This document shows, piece by piece, positions 34,273-43,093 of a stretch of DNA of 64,000 nucleotides. A program made the position numbers and the translations under genes. The DNA lies in assembly GCF_050433445.1 (NCBI RefSeq), contig NZ_JBNPXF010000003.1, positions 124,001 through 188,000 on the forward strand. The letters are read 5' to 3'. Position 1 is the stretch's first letter, and every line of letters starts with the position of its first letter. Origin of the DNA: Kroppenstedtia sanguinis (lineage in GTDB: Bacteria > Bacillota > Bacilli > Thermoactinomycetales > DSM-45169). The notes under the pieces are model-generated. The model had not been told where the DNA came from, did not search any database, and saw only the letters and a list, made by a program, of their open reading frames with translations.

Positions 34273-34434
34273 TAGGGCTGTTGATTAACCATAAAGTGCC
34301 TATCGTAAAATATTGCTTGAGGGAACAGGGATGGTGGGAGGGCTACGATCTCTTGCAAAGAGCGCAAAGGCGAATCAAAGTCCCACCAACCCGACCTTAG
34401 TTCCTGCCTAAAATATGGCTAATCAACACTCCTA
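34273..34434. repeat. Inverted-end element, complete copy C
   Basis: Ends are TAGGGCTGTTGATTAACC and GGCTAATCAACACTCCTA. It is flanked by a perfect 9-bp duplication AGCCCCAAC (34264-34272 and 34435-34443). The core GATCTCTTGCAAAGAGCGC is in the orientation of copies B and E-type arms. Left arm is shortened relative to copy A. The rest of 34013-34554 holds no gene. Confidence 0.92.
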
Positions 34435-34554
34435 AGCCCCAACCAAAGTTGTGATGACCAGATTTTGGGAGAGAAGGGGTTAAGCCGCAGATGGAAGCTG
34501 TCTAGTGTATTCAATTTCTCCTATCCATTTCGGAGGAGAGAGGGAGGTTGCAAA

Positions 34555-35508
34555 ATGGAAGGATCGATTACTGATGTACCGGGAATTCAGGTGGGTCAGG
34601 CGGAGGATCCTGAGGCACTCACCGGATGTACAGTGATCCGGATTCCCTCAGGTGCCGTGGCAGGTGTGGATGTCCGGGGATCTGCCCCTGGCACCCGGGA
34701 GACGGACCTGTTGCATCCGCTCAATCTGGTGGAACAGGTACATGCCGTCTGTTTGGCGGGAGGGAGCGCCTACGGATTGGAGTCTGCCACTGGAGTGATG
34801 CAGGTTCTGGAGGAGATGGGGGAAGGTCTGGATGTGGGGGTGGCGGTGGTTCCCATCGTTCCCGCTGCTGTTCTTTTCGATCTGGCCCTGGGCTCGGCTG
34901 AAGTGAGACCTGACTGTGCAATGGGAGCGGAAGCAGCCAGACGGGCCGGTCCCGGTCCGGTGAAGGAAGGAAACGTGGGTGCTGGGTGTGGGGCTTCTGT
35001 GGGGAAATTTTGCGGGATGGAAAGGGCTATGAAAAGTGGTCTGGGTTCCGCATTCCGGCGCATGGACAACGGATTGGCGGTGGGGGCGCTCGTCGCCGTC
35101 AATGCGGTGGGTGAGGTGAGGGACCCCCGCACTGGTGAGACGCTGGCAGGTACCCGGGATGGTCAGGGAGGGTTCCTGGATTATATCGGGTGTATGGGAG
35201 GAGGGAAGGCCGGGGAGTTAAGCACCAACACTACGATCGCGGTAGTGGCCAGCAATGCCAAGCTGACCAAGTCTCAGGCAAACAAGGTGGCTCAGATGGC
35301 CCATGATGGCTTGGCACGAACCATTTATCCCGTACACACGATGAACGACGGGGACACTGTTTTCGCCTTGGCCACCGGGCAGGTGGAAACAGGGGTGGAC
35401 TTGGTGGGCGCTCTGTCTGCGGAGATGCTGGCAGAGGCGGTGGTGCGGGCGGTAAAGTCATGCGATGGAGCAGGTGGACTGCCCTCCTATTCCGATGTTG
35501 GGGAGTGA
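34555..35508 (+). CDS. P1-family (DmpA/NylC-like) N-terminal nucleophile peptidase
   Basis: 317 residues. N-terminal ITDVPGIQVGQAEDPEALTG and GGSAYGLESATGV are typical of the family, as is GNVGAGCGASVGK in the middle. GELSTNTTIAVVASNAKLTK holds the expected autocleavage point between Asn and Thr, with the Thr as nucleophile, as in NylC-type amide hydrolases; DmpA-type enzymes use Ser. It should hydrolyse small amides or peptides from the N-terminus. ATG at 34555 follows GGGAGGTTGCAAA; the longer frame from 34465 lacks a site. No operon partner. Confidence 0.85.
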   Translation: MEGSITDVPGIQVGQAEDPEALTGCTVIRIPSGAVAGVDVRGSAPGTRETDLLHPLNLVEQVHAVCLAGGSAYGLESATGVMQVLEEMGEGLDVGVAVVPIVPAAVLFDLALGSAEVRPDCAMGAEAARRAGPGPVKEGNVGAGCGASVGKFCGMERAMKSGLGSAFRRMDNGLAVGALVAVNAVGEVRDPRTGETLAGTRDGQGGFLDYIGCMGGGKAGELSTNTTIAVVASNAKLTKSQANKVAQMAHDGLARTIYPVHTMNDGDTVFALATGQVETGVDLVGALSAEMLAEAVVRAVKSCDGAGGLPSYSDVGE

Positions 35509-35811
35509 AGGATGTTAAAAGTGGATGAATGCGAGCTGATCATCCTGACACAGGTGTTGATTATGCCCTCTGTGATTGCGATGGCTTGGGCTGTCCGCCT
35601 CATTCCACATCTTCCAAGGATCCTTTTTGCACGATTCCTTCTTTATTACAGGAGATGCAGCGGGTCATTTTCTCCTGATAGGTGGAGGAATGCTGGGGAG
35701 CATGGACTGCGGAGTGGACAGCGCTCAGGATGCTTACTTCCCTTCAACGACGACATCGTGATGTCCTGCTAAGGGCCACATATCCACCCCGCGGATGAAT
35801 AGGGTTATATG

Positions 35812-35848
35812 GGGGAGGAGGTGGAGTGAACTCCACTTCTTCCCTTTT
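35812..35848 (+). terminator. Rho-independent terminator
   Basis: GGAGGTGGAGT pairs with ACTCCACTTCTTCC, then CTTTTTG. It is about 300 bases after the P1 peptidase. The space between (35509-35811) has frames of up to 86 codons without support. Confidence 0.75.
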
Positions 35849-35943
35849 TGATGGAATCACACTCTCGAGTTTTTTTATGGATTCTGATTTGCGTCCGATG
35901 TTGAAGTAGCTCAACCTGGGTTGCAAGTGTACAAAAACGTTGT

Positions 35944-35993
35944 TTATAACGATTATAATTTAGTATTGATTTTCATATTGGCTGTATTATAAT
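35944..35993 (+). promoter_or_regulatory. PerR box and promoter of the catalase gene
   Basis: TTATAACGATTATAA (35944-35958) matches the PerR consensus TTATAATnATTATAA at 13 of 14 defined positions. Next come -35 TTGATT (35966-35971), a 16-base spacer and -10 TATAAT (35988-35993). This predicts peroxide induction through loss of PerR binding. Confidence 0.85.
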
Positions 35994-36027
35994 AAATGTA
36001 GAAAATAAGGAAGAGAGGGGATTATCA

Positions 36028-37488
36028 TTGGATAACCGAAAAACCCTGACTACCGGTGCCGGTATTCCTGTAGGGGACAATCAAAATTCAATCACTGCTG
36101 GGCAACGAGGTCCTGTATTGATTCAAGATTTCCATTTGCTCGAAAAGTTGGCCCACTTCGACAGAGAGCGTATTCCGGAGCGTGTGGTTCACGCCAAGGG
36201 TGCCGGGGCTTATGGATATTTTGAAGTGACTAATGATGAAATCTCTAAATATACAAAAGCCGATTTTTTGAGTGAAAAAGGGAAACGTACGGAGATGTTC
36301 GCCCGCTTTTCAACGGTTGCCGGCGAATTGGGTTCAGCGGATACGGTACGTGACCCACGGGGTTTTGCCTTGAAGTTTTACACCGATGAAGGGAACTACG
36401 ATCTGGTGGGTAACAATACCCCGATCTTTTTTATCCGTGATGCGATCAAGTTTCCCGATTTCATTCATACCCAAAAACGTCATCCCCAGACCGGTTTGAA
36501 AGATCCGAATATGGTTTGGGATTTCTGGTCCTTGTCACCGGAATCACTGCACCAGATCACTTACCTGCACGGAGACCGCGGCATTCCCGCCACATACCGT
36601 CATATGAACGGATATGGCAGCCATACTTTTAAATGGGTTAATGATCAAGGTGAGCCATTCTGGGTGAAGTATCACTTCATCAGTGACCAAGGGGTAAAAG
36701 GGCTCGACGTGGATTTGGCCGCAAAACTGGCAGGTGAACAACCGGATTATCACCGGGCAGACCTTTTCCATGCGATCGAAGAAGGAAATTATCCCTCCTG
36801 GACGCTGTATGTTCAGATCATCCCTTACGAAGACTATAAAACTTACAAGTGGGATCTGTTTGATGTGACCAAGACCGTATCGAAAAAAGATTATCCGCGG
36901 ATTGAAGTGGGGAAAATGGTCCTCAATCGCAATCCGGAAAACCACTTTGCCGAAGTGGAACAATCCGCTTTTACACCAGGCAATCTCGTTCCCGGAATCG
37001 AAGTCTCCCCGGACAAGATGCTGCAAGGTCGGATCTTCAGCTATGGAGATACCCATCGTTACCGTCTAGGTGTAAATCATCAACAGATTCCTGTCAACCG
37101 CCCGAAAGCCGGTATTCATAACATGCAGCGTGACGGCTATATGACGGTGAACGGAAACGATGGCGGTAAACCCAATTATGAACCCAACAGCTTAAATGGT
37201 CCTATCGAGGATCGCAATCAGAATATGACTCCCTTTGAGTTAAATGGCGAAGCGGACAGTGTCGCTTATAACAGCGACGATCATTACACCCAAGCCGGGG
37301 ATCTCTATCGTTTAATGAGCAAAGACGAGCGGGAACGCTTGGTGAAAAATTTCGCAGATCATATGAGACCAGTTCAAAGAGATGAGATCAAACTTCGCCA
37401 AATCGGCCATTTCTACAAGGCAGATCCGGAATGGGGAGAGAGAGTCGCTGAACAGCTGGGCTTGTCAGTTCCAGCGGGAGTGAAGTGA
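36028..37488 (+). CDS. katA: Monofunctional heme catalase
   Basis: 486 residues of a clade 3 small-subunit catalase, which breaks down hydrogen peroxide. The distal His is in FDRERIPERVVHAKGAGAYG, the distal Asn in YDLVGNNTPIFF, and the proximal heme Tyr in RIFSYGDTHRYRLG. The NADPH-region GYMTVNGNDGGKPNYEPNS is present. The start is TTG at 36028 following AAGAGAGGGG. It is monocistronic, with a PerR box upstream and a terminator downstream. Confidence 0.97.
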   Translation: MDNRKTLTTGAGIPVGDNQNSITAGQRGPVLIQDFHLLEKLAHFDRERIPERVVHAKGAGAYGYFEVTNDEISKYTKADFLSEKGKRTEMFARFSTVAGELGSADTVRDPRGFALKFYTDEGNYDLVGNNTPIFFIRDAIKFPDFIHTQKRHPQTGLKDPNMVWDFWSLSPESLHQITYLHGDRGIPATYRHMNGYGSHTFKWVNDQGEPFWVKYHFISDQGVKGLDVDLAAKLAGEQPDYHRADLFHAIEEGNYPSWTLYVQIIPYEDYKTYKWDLFDVTKTVSKKDYPRIEVGKMVLNRNPENHFAEVEQSAFTPGNLVPGIEVSPDKMLQGRIFSYGDTHRYRLGVNHQQIPVNRPKAGIHNMQRDGYMTVNGNDGGKPNYEPNSLNGPIEDRNQNMTPFELNGEADSVAYNSDDHYTQAGDLYRLMSKDERERLVKNFADHMRPVQRDEIKLRQIGHFYKADPEWGERVAEQLGLSVPAGVK

Positions 37489-37504
37489 ATTCGTGTCAGA
37501 GGAT

Positions 37505-37544
37505 AAAAGCCGGTTGGATCCGAGAAGGATCAACCGGCTTTTTT
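37505..37544 (+). terminator. Rho-independent terminator of katA
   Basis: AAAAGCCGGTTGGATC pairs with GATCAACCGGCTTTTTT. The following 37545-37836 contains a minor hairpin (GCGCAG...CTGCGC near 37670-37700) and no gene I can support. Confidence 0.92.
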
Positions 37545-37836
37545 CATGCCTTTATTCAAGGGAGTGTAGACTAGCCGTGTTGCGGGCGGGGTGATCGTGG
37601 TCACCCACGCGACCCTATCCTCCCCCAAGGAAATGGAGAGGGTCGGATTCGGAGCAGACCATGGGGAATGCGCAGGATGTGTGATGCTCTCACTCTGCGC
37701 ACTTTTGCTACACTGGTAGTGTAATGATAGCTAAACACATCATTCTGACAATGTTAATTTAGAGGGAGAGGGGCAGGGATCGGGTGGCTTTAAGCGAATA
37801 TAAAATTGAAAAATCATTTTGGAGAGGGTGAACATC

Positions 37837-38046
37837 GTGGAATGGATCATTGTGGGAATCGTTATCCTTTTAATTTTGATCGTCAACTTACCGGGGATCT
37901 TCCGGGGAAAGAGTTCAAGAAGTCAAAGCAGCGGTTTTACCGATTCAGGGTCGGGCCCTAGTTTTTGGTCAGGTGATAGCCAATCTGGCAGCGACGGTTG
38001 CAGTGACGGAGGTGGTGGAGGTGGTGACGGAGGCGGGTGCGATTAA
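37837..38046 (+). CDS. Small single-pass membrane protein with Ser/Gly-rich tail
   Basis: 69 residues: a start helix EWIIVGIVILLILIVNLPGI, a basic patch (RGKSSRSQSS) and a Ser/Gly/Asp tail ending DGGGGGGDGGGCD. GTG at 37837 follows GGAGAGGG at good spacing; the TTG at 37819 overlaps that site. The Gly-rich tail with two cysteines looks like the ends of some bacterial TPM/DUF1517 proteins, which may be convergence. Function unknown. Confidence 0.65.
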   Translation: MEWIIVGIVILLILIVNLPGIFRGKSSRSQSSGFTDSGSGPSFWSGDSQSGSDGCSDGGGGGGDGGGCD

Positions 38047-38261
38047 GAGATGAGATCAGATAGGTGATATTTTTCGGATCCCCTGAGAAAGGAGGGAGTT
38101 TCCTGCTTTTTTCATAAACCCCATGATGAAATGGTGCTCTGTTGAATTGGGAGTGGGCTTCCGGTCTTCCTTTCTACCAATCTTTACAGGATCTTTGATT
38201 TTTAATATAGTTGGCATAACTGATAGATTCCCAGACCGGGAATACACGGAGGAACAGAGCT

Positions 38262-39131
38262 TTGGATTATCATGGGTCATCTTTTCGATCCCGTAAGGAA
38301 AGGCAGAGGCAAGAGCGGCGAAAAAAACAGCTGCCCATTGGGCTTGTGCTGATCTTCACCCTCATCACCGGGATCTCATTATGGTTGTCCGGTATGTACC
38401 AAGGGGCAGATTCGTCTCATGCAGAGGGGAAAAAGGAGGAGAAAGAACCGATCGAATCAGGTCAAAAGGCGGCAACCGAGAAAAAGTCTCCTCCCAAAGA
38501 AACGGAGAAAATCAAGGTGGATACCCACCCCACCAGTCCCACCGTCTTAGTCAACCAGACTCACCCTTTACCCGATGGCTACACTCCACCGGATTTGGTG
38601 GTTCCTGATGTTCCCTTTCCCTTTCATGAAGATCTGCCTAAAAAACAGTTACGCCGGGAAGCGGGGAAAGCATTGGAACAACTCTTTGCCGAAGCAGAGA
38701 AGCAGGGATTGAAGTTATATGCCCAATCGGGGTACCGATCCTACGAGCGACAGAAAGAGCTGTTTGCTTTTAAAGGAAACCGGAAGGGAGGCGCAGCCAA
38801 ACAGGTGAGTGCCCGTCCCGGTACCAGTGAACATCAGACCGGGTTGGCTATGGATATCACATGCAGTGATGTGGACTTTAAGTTAGAAGAATCCTTTGCG
38901 CAAACCAAGGAAGGGCGCTGGGTGGCAAAACACGCCCATCAATACGGTTTTATTATCCGGTATCCCAAGGGAAAGGAAGAGATCACTGGATTTACCTATG
39001 AACCTTGGCACTTGCGCTATGTGGGGAAGAAGCTGGCCACTGAACTGCAGAGCAAGGATTGGACCTTGGAAGAGTACTACGGGAGATTCGCTACGGAAGT
39101 GGATCCTGAGAAAAAGGGATCAGATGGATAA
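38262..39131 (+). CDS. VanY-like D-alanyl-D-alanine carboxypeptidase (M15B)
   Basis: 289 residues. A cytoplasmic basic leader (RSRKERQRQERRKKQ) precedes a signal anchor (IGLVLIFTLITGISLWLSG). A Lys/Glu-rich spacer follows to residue 95. The M15B domain shows AQSGYRSYERQKELF, the zinc motif ARPGTSEHQTGLAMDIT (His and Asp) and the catalytic/zinc end FTYEPWHLRYVG (Glu and His). It trims the terminal D-Ala from peptidoglycan stem peptides outside the membrane. The start is TTG at 38262 after GGAGGAACAG. Monocistronic with its own terminator. Confidence 0.9.
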   Translation: MDYHGSSFRSRKERQRQERRKKQLPIGLVLIFTLITGISLWLSGMYQGADSSHAEGKKEEKEPIESGQKAATEKKSPPKETEKIKVDTHPTSPTVLVNQTHPLPDGYTPPDLVVPDVPFPFHEDLPKKQLRREAGKALEQLFAEAEKQGLKLYAQSGYRSYERQKELFAFKGNRKGGAAKQVSARPGTSEHQTGLAMDITCSDVDFKLEESFAQTKEGRWVAKHAHQYGFIIRYPKGKEEITGFTYEPWHLRYVGKKLATELQSKDWTLEEYYGRFATEVDPEKKGSDG

Positions 39132-39156
39132 AAGAGCCGATCATCGGCTCTTTTTT
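39130..39156 (+). terminator. Rho-independent terminator after the VanY-like gene
   Basis: AAAGAGCCGAT pairs with ATCGGCTCTTT around one base and ends in a T run; it overlaps the stop codon. Confidence 0.88.
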
Positions 39157-39159
39157 AGG

Positions 39160-39187
39160 TTGGGGTTTATGCGAATCATGATATAAT
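39160..39187 (+). promoter_or_regulatory. Likely promoter of the cobalamin operon
   Basis: A good -10 TATAAT (39182-39187) with a weak -35 TTGGGG (39160-39165) at 16 bases sits about 50 bases ahead of the riboswitch. Confidence 0.45.
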
Positions 39188-39235
39188 TAAGAAGGGTACT
39201 ACAATGATGTGAATTTAAACCAATCGCATATTTGT

Positions 39236-39527
39236 TAGGTACAGGTGTCGATCGGTCAGGATCCGATCGGCTGAAAAGGGAAGACCGGTGCAAATCCGGC
39301 GCGGTCCCGCCACTGTGAATGGGAGCCTCCTGCCATATGCCACTGTCGAAAGACGGGAAGGCGCGGGAGGTGATGAACATGAGCCAGGAGACCTGCCTGT
39401 TCCGACGACACAGGATTCCTACGCGGATAGGAGGTGTTGACTGGAGCCGACATATGCCTCTGTACAGGCATGCTAGTGGCGGGATTCCACATCAACGACA
39501 CTCCGCAGGGAACGGGGTGTTTTTTTG
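39236..39527 (+). ncRNA. Cobalamin riboswitch with terminator platform
   Basis: The aptamer carries GGTGCAAATCCGGCGCGGTC, then CCGCCACTGTGA, and ends with the B12 box AGCCAGGAGACCTGCC near 39392-39407. Downstream, ACACTCC pairs with GGGGTGT ahead of TTTTTTT (39497-39527), giving a transcription terminator expected to form when cobalamin is bound. The genes that follow should therefore be made when B12 is scarce. Confidence 0.92.
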
Positions 39528-39557
39528 TGCCTGATTATCAAAGGAAGGATGAAAGAG

Positions 39558-41513
39558 ATGTACCTCTTCCAAAAGTGGTTATCTACTGTCTTCGCCTTGA
39601 TTCTCTTCCTGACGGCTTTTCCTGTTGCGGTTCTTGGCGAGACTCTTCCTGTAGTCCCAGGGGAAACTGGGGAACAAGCGGCAGACATGGTTCAGCTGTC
39701 GGTTACCGGAGACGACCACCGGGAAATGTACCCTGCAACGCCAGTGGAGATCGAAGCGGATGAGACGGCTTTCAGCGTCTTACTGAAAACCCTGGGTCCG
39801 GAACAGATGACCTACACGGGTTCTGGAAGTAGCCTCTATGTTCGTGCCATCGGCGATCTGGCCGAATTTGATCGCGGGCCACTCAGTGGCTGGATGTTTC
39901 GGGTGAACGGAGAGTTCCCTGCCCACAGTGCTGGCAGTCATCCGGTGAAGAACGGGGATGTAGTGGAGTGGGTCTATACCACCGACGGGGGCGAGGATGT
40001 AGGGCTCCCTCTTTCCCGTACAGATGGGGAGGGGAACAACCGACTCCGGGAGGCACCGAAGGCTCCGCCGTCGGGGACTGAACCCGACGCACCGGTGAAA
40101 TCCAAACCCCGATCCGATGGAGCCAGTAATCTCCCCAGGGAAAAGGCATTCGGAGAGAGCCGCCGCACTCTGGGAACCCAGGAGCACTCCGGCAAAGAAG
40201 TGCAGGCGACCACTTCCGCAAAGACCGCTTCAGTAAAAAAACGAGATCTGACCCAAGCGGTGGCGGATGTAGCCGGCTGGATTTCAGCTGAGGGCTCCGG
40301 TTCCGACTGGCAGGCTCTTGGCTTGTTTCAGGCAGTAGAAAAGGTCCCGGTGAACTACCTGGAAAATACGATTCGTCATATCGTGGAGAATGAAGGAGAA
40401 TTCCGCAAAGTAACCGATGTGGAACGGTTGGTGCTGGGGATTCGTGCTGGCGGCGGGGACCCCCGAAGTATAGATAAGTATAATTTGATCGAAAAAATCT
40501 GTAACCATAAGGGCATGTTGACTCAAGGAAGCAACGGTGTGATCTTCGCTCTGATCGCCTTGGACTCTGCACGTTATTTCGTACCCGATGGGGCAGAGTG
40601 GAACCGGGAAGGACTACTGAACTGGCTGTTAGAAAACCAGAACCGGGACGGCAGTTGGGCTTTGGTGGTCGGGTCCTCAGGAGATGTGGATCTCACCGCC
40701 ATGGCGCTGGCAGCGTTGGCTCCCTATGATGGAGGAGCGGTAGATCAGGCTAAGCAAAGAGGATTTGGGTGGTTGTCTGCTCAGCAGACAGAGAGCGGGG
40801 GATTTCGTTCCTGGGGAGTGGAAAACAGCGAAAGTGCTTCACAGGTGATCATCGCCCTCACTTCCAATGGGATGGATCCCCACAGCAACGCTTTTACCAA
40901 ATCCGGTGGAAATGTGGTGGAAAATCTGCTGTCCTATCAACAGAAGGATGGAGGATTTGCCCATGTCGGGGAGGAAAAATCCAATGATATGGCCAGTGAA
41001 CAAGCGTTACTCGCCCTGACTTCTTATCGCAATTTTCTGGAAGGGAAACCTCGGATTTATGACCTGGGGGATATCAACGCTTCGCCGGGAGAGGGAAAAA
41101 ATCCGGATGTGAAGCCGGCTCCCGAGGGGGAGAAAAAAGAAAAACCCTCACCGTCGCGCACTGGAAGTGGGGTGGTGGAACCCTCCCGGACCCTTCCGAC
41201 TAGCCCGCTTCTCGCCATCGGTGGAGGGCCAGCGGAGGAAATAGATCTGCGTCCTGCCTTGGACTCCGGCCCCTCTATGGAGCGCTCAGGCGTCACTCCA
41301 ACCTCCTCCAGGCAGGAGAATCCGGCAAAAGCAGGCCCAGAGGATGAGTCCACCACTCTGCAGGCCCTTGCAGCCCCCGCGCCAGAAGATCCGGGTGCTT
41401 CCGAAACTGTTTCCTCCTCTCATCGCGGCTATGTCATGATCCTCCTCGGGGTGCTGTGTGCCTTCGTCGGTGCTGGATTCTACCTGTATGAACGAAGGAG
41501 GAAATGGCAGTGA
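39558..41513 (+). CDS. Transcobalamin/intrinsic-factor-like surface B12-binding protein (candidate)
   Basis: About 651 residues. Signal peptide STVFALILFLTAFPVAVLG. Residues 45-140 are a DUF4430 (transcobalamin-like beta) domain: SLYVRAIGDLAEFDRGPLSG then WMFRVNGEFPAHSAG and GDVVEWVYTT. Residues 230-500 are alpha/alpha-barrel repeats like prenyltransferase/squalene-cyclase folds (GLLNWLLENQNRDGSWALVV, WLSAQQTESGGFRSWGV, NLLSYQQKDGGFAHVG). A Pro-rich spacer leads to a C-terminal helix (VMILLGVLCAFVGAGFYLY) and RRRKWQ anchor; no LPXTG. Human intrinsic factor joins the same two folds in the opposite order. Behind a B12 riboswitch and before an ECF transporter, B12 capture is the natural reading. 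Confidence 0.78.
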   Translation: MYLFQKWLSTVFALILFLTAFPVAVLGETLPVVPGETGEQAADMVQLSVTGDDHREMYPATPVEIEADETAFSVLLKTLGPEQMTYTGSGSSLYVRAIGDLAEFDRGPLSGWMFRVNGEFPAHSAGSHPVKNGDVVEWVYTTDGGEDVGLPLSRTDGEGNNRLREAPKAPPSGTEPDAPVKSKPRSDGASNLPREKAFGESRRTLGTQEHSGKEVQATTSAKTASVKKRDLTQAVADVAGWISAEGSGSDWQALGLFQAVEKVPVNYLENTIRHIVENEGEFRKVTDVERLVLGIRAGGGDPRSIDKYNLIEKICNHKGMLTQGSNGVIFALIALDSARYFVPDGAEWNREGLLNWLLENQNRDGSWALVVGSSGDVDLTAMALAALAPYDGGAVDQAKQRGFGWLSAQQTESGGFRSWGVENSESASQVIIALTSNGMDPHSNAFTKSGGNVVENLLSYQQKDGGFAHVGEEKSNDMASEQALLALTSYRNFLEGKPRIYDLGDINASPGEGKNPDVKPAPEGEKKEKPSPSRTGSGVVEPSRTLPTSPLLAIGGGPAEEIDLRPALDSGPSMERSGVTPTSSRQENPAKAGPEDESTTLQALAAPAPEDPGASETVSSSHRGYVMILLGVLCAFVGAGFYLYERRRKWQ

Positions 41514-42226
41514 GGAAAAAACTTTCCCTTCTGCTCATCGCCATCGGCCTTCTGCTAGGTGGTGCCGGAGGCTGGGAAGCTTATAGCACTGCCCGAACCT
41601 CGGAGGCTCATTTGGCGGATGACTCCTCCAGGGAAAGCCAAGCTGATTTGGCACAAGGGAATTCGGATAGGAAAGAGTCGCAGGAATCATCTTCGGAAGG
41701 GTCGGAATCGAAGGCCTCCGCCGAGAAAGAAAAACAGAAAAAAGAAGCGATCTCTAGCGGAGAGAGCAAGTCTGATTCCGGGAAGGTGGAAGCGGATCCT
41801 TCTACCAGCAACGATGGCAGGGATACACAGAAAACCTCCTCCGGCTCTTCTGGTAGCGCTAAGGGTGCAAAGGGGAGAGCCCCCCAGTCGACGTCAACCA
41901 TCTCTATCACTGGGGATCGTGGAGCTCGGATTTTGCCGGCCACCCGCGTGGAAATTCGAAAAGGGGATACGGTTTACGATGTTTTGCTCCGGGTGACCCG
42001 CCAACAGGGGATTCAGATGGAGGCCCGGGGTTCGGGAAAGACGCTGTATGTGGAGGGAATTAACAATCTCTATGAGTTTGACGGTGGCCCGGAGAGCGGA
42101 TGGATGTACCAGGTGAATGGGGTGTTTCCTAACTACAGTGCGGGGGTGTACGATCTTCGCCATGGCGATCGGATTGAGTGGCGGTATACCCGGGATCTGG
42201 GACGGGATATTGGAGCGTCTTTTTAG
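41510..42226 (+). CDS. Membrane-anchored DUF4430 (transcobalamin-like beta domain) protein
   Basis: 238 residues. An N-terminal hydrophobic anchor (KLSLLLIAIGLLLGGAGGWE) is followed by 100 residues of Ser/Glu/Lys-rich linker (SKASAEKEKQKKEAISSGES). The C-terminal 105 residues are a DUF4430 domain: TVYDVLLRVTRQQGIQ, GKTLYVEGINNLYEFDGGPE and SGWMYQVNGVFPNYSAG, then GDRIEWRYTRDLG. GTG at 41510 is eight bases from AAGGAGG; the in-frame ATG at 41504 is too close. It overlaps the previous stop. It probably offers a second cobalamin-contacting beta domain near the transporter. Confidence 0.8.
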   Translation: MRKKLSLLLIAIGLLLGGAGGWEAYSTARTSEAHLADDSSRESQADLAQGNSDRKESQESSSEGSESKASAEKEKQKKEAISSGESKSDSGKVEADPSTSNDGRDTQKTSSGSSGSAKGAKGRAPQSTSTISITGDRGARILPATRVEIRKGDTVYDVLLRVTRQQGIQMEARGSGKTLYVEGINNLYEFDGGPESGWMYQVNGVFPNYSAGVYDLRHGDRIEWRYTRDLGRDIGASF

Positions 42227-43093
42227 ATGAATCGGGGATTTCGCGATCTGCACCCCGTGGTGACCTTCCTTTACTATGCCGGGGTACTGCTTCTATTGTT
42301 GCTGATGTTTCACCCTTTATTTATCCTGTCTGCCTGGATTCTCCTGTTTGCTGTGAATTTGCTGTATGACGGGGGGAAGGAATTGCTTCGGTGGAAAGGT
42401 GTGATGGGGATGACCGCCGGGCTGGTTCTGGTGGTCAATCCCCTGATCTCCCAACGAGGGTCCCATATCCTATGGGAGGGGAGCTCTCATCGGATTACAT
42501 GGGAAGCAGTCTTATATGGGGGGATGATGGCGGGGATCATTCTTTGCGTCATAGCAGTCTTTTCTTCTTATCAGCAGGTGATCCCCTCGGATAAATTTCT
42601 CTATCTTTTTTCTCGTCTGTTACCCCAGTGGGCGTTGCTGACGGTGTTGGCACTCCGGTTTGTTCCCTTGTTGCGGGAGAGGCTGGATGAGATCGGGAGG
42701 GTCCATCGGTCCCGGGAGGATGAAATTCCGAAACTATCTCTGCGGGAACGATTGCGCCGATCGATGAAGCGGTTGGAAGTGTTACTCACTTGGTCTTTGG
42801 AAGAGGGATTGCAGACGGCGGACTCGATGAAGGCCCGCGGCTACGGGATTGGGAGACGCTCCTCCTACTCCCCTTACCGGTGGCGTTCCAAAGACGGGGT
42901 GGCTCTTCTCTTTCTGGTCATCGCAGGGGGGGCTTGTCTGTATGGTTGGAGTCAGGGGTTGGGGATTTTGACCATCTATCCTGTGCTGGAATCCCTGGAA
43001 TTGACGGATGGGGGATGGGCACTTCTGGGAGGATACCTCGCTTTTTTTGGTTTTCCTGTCTTGGTGGAACTAGGGGGAATCATTCGTGAATGA
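42227..43093 (+). CDS. ecfT: ECF transporter T component
   Basis: 288 residues. EcfT transmembrane coupling subunit with about five helices; the hallmark Ala-Arg-Gly coupling helix is ADSMKARGYGIGRRSSY, preceded by LEVLLTWSLEEGLQTADSM. It connects the substrate-binding S component to the ATPases. The ATG directly abuts the previous stop, and the end overlaps the ATPase gene start by eight bases. The vitamin is inferred from the riboswitch and the surface proteins. Confidence 0.9.
   Translation: MNRGFRDLHPVVTFLYYAGVLLLLLLMFHPLFILSAWILLFAVNLLYDGGKELLRWKGVMGMTAGLVLVVNPLISQRGSHILWEGSSHRITWEAVLYGGMMAGIILCVIAVFSSYQQVIPSDKFLYLFSRLLPQWALLTVLALRFVPLLRERLDEIGRVHRSREDEIPKLSLRERLRRSMKRLEVLLTWSLEEGLQTADSMKARGYGIGRRSSYSPYRWRSKDGVALLFLVIAGGACLYGWSQGLGILTIYPVLESLELTDGGWALLGGYLAFFGFPVLVELGGIIRE

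Noticed and set aside
35512..35772. 86-codon frame starting four bases after the P1 peptidase stop
   Set aside because: Its ATG has a weak site in GGAGTGAAGG, but the product (Cys/Arg-rich end, no pattern) does not look like a protein.
39558..41513. Reading as a squalene/terpene cyclase or prenyltransferase
   Set aside because: Signal peptide, DUF4430 domain, surface anchor and B12 riboswitch do not fit an enzyme; the repeats indicate only the barrel fold.
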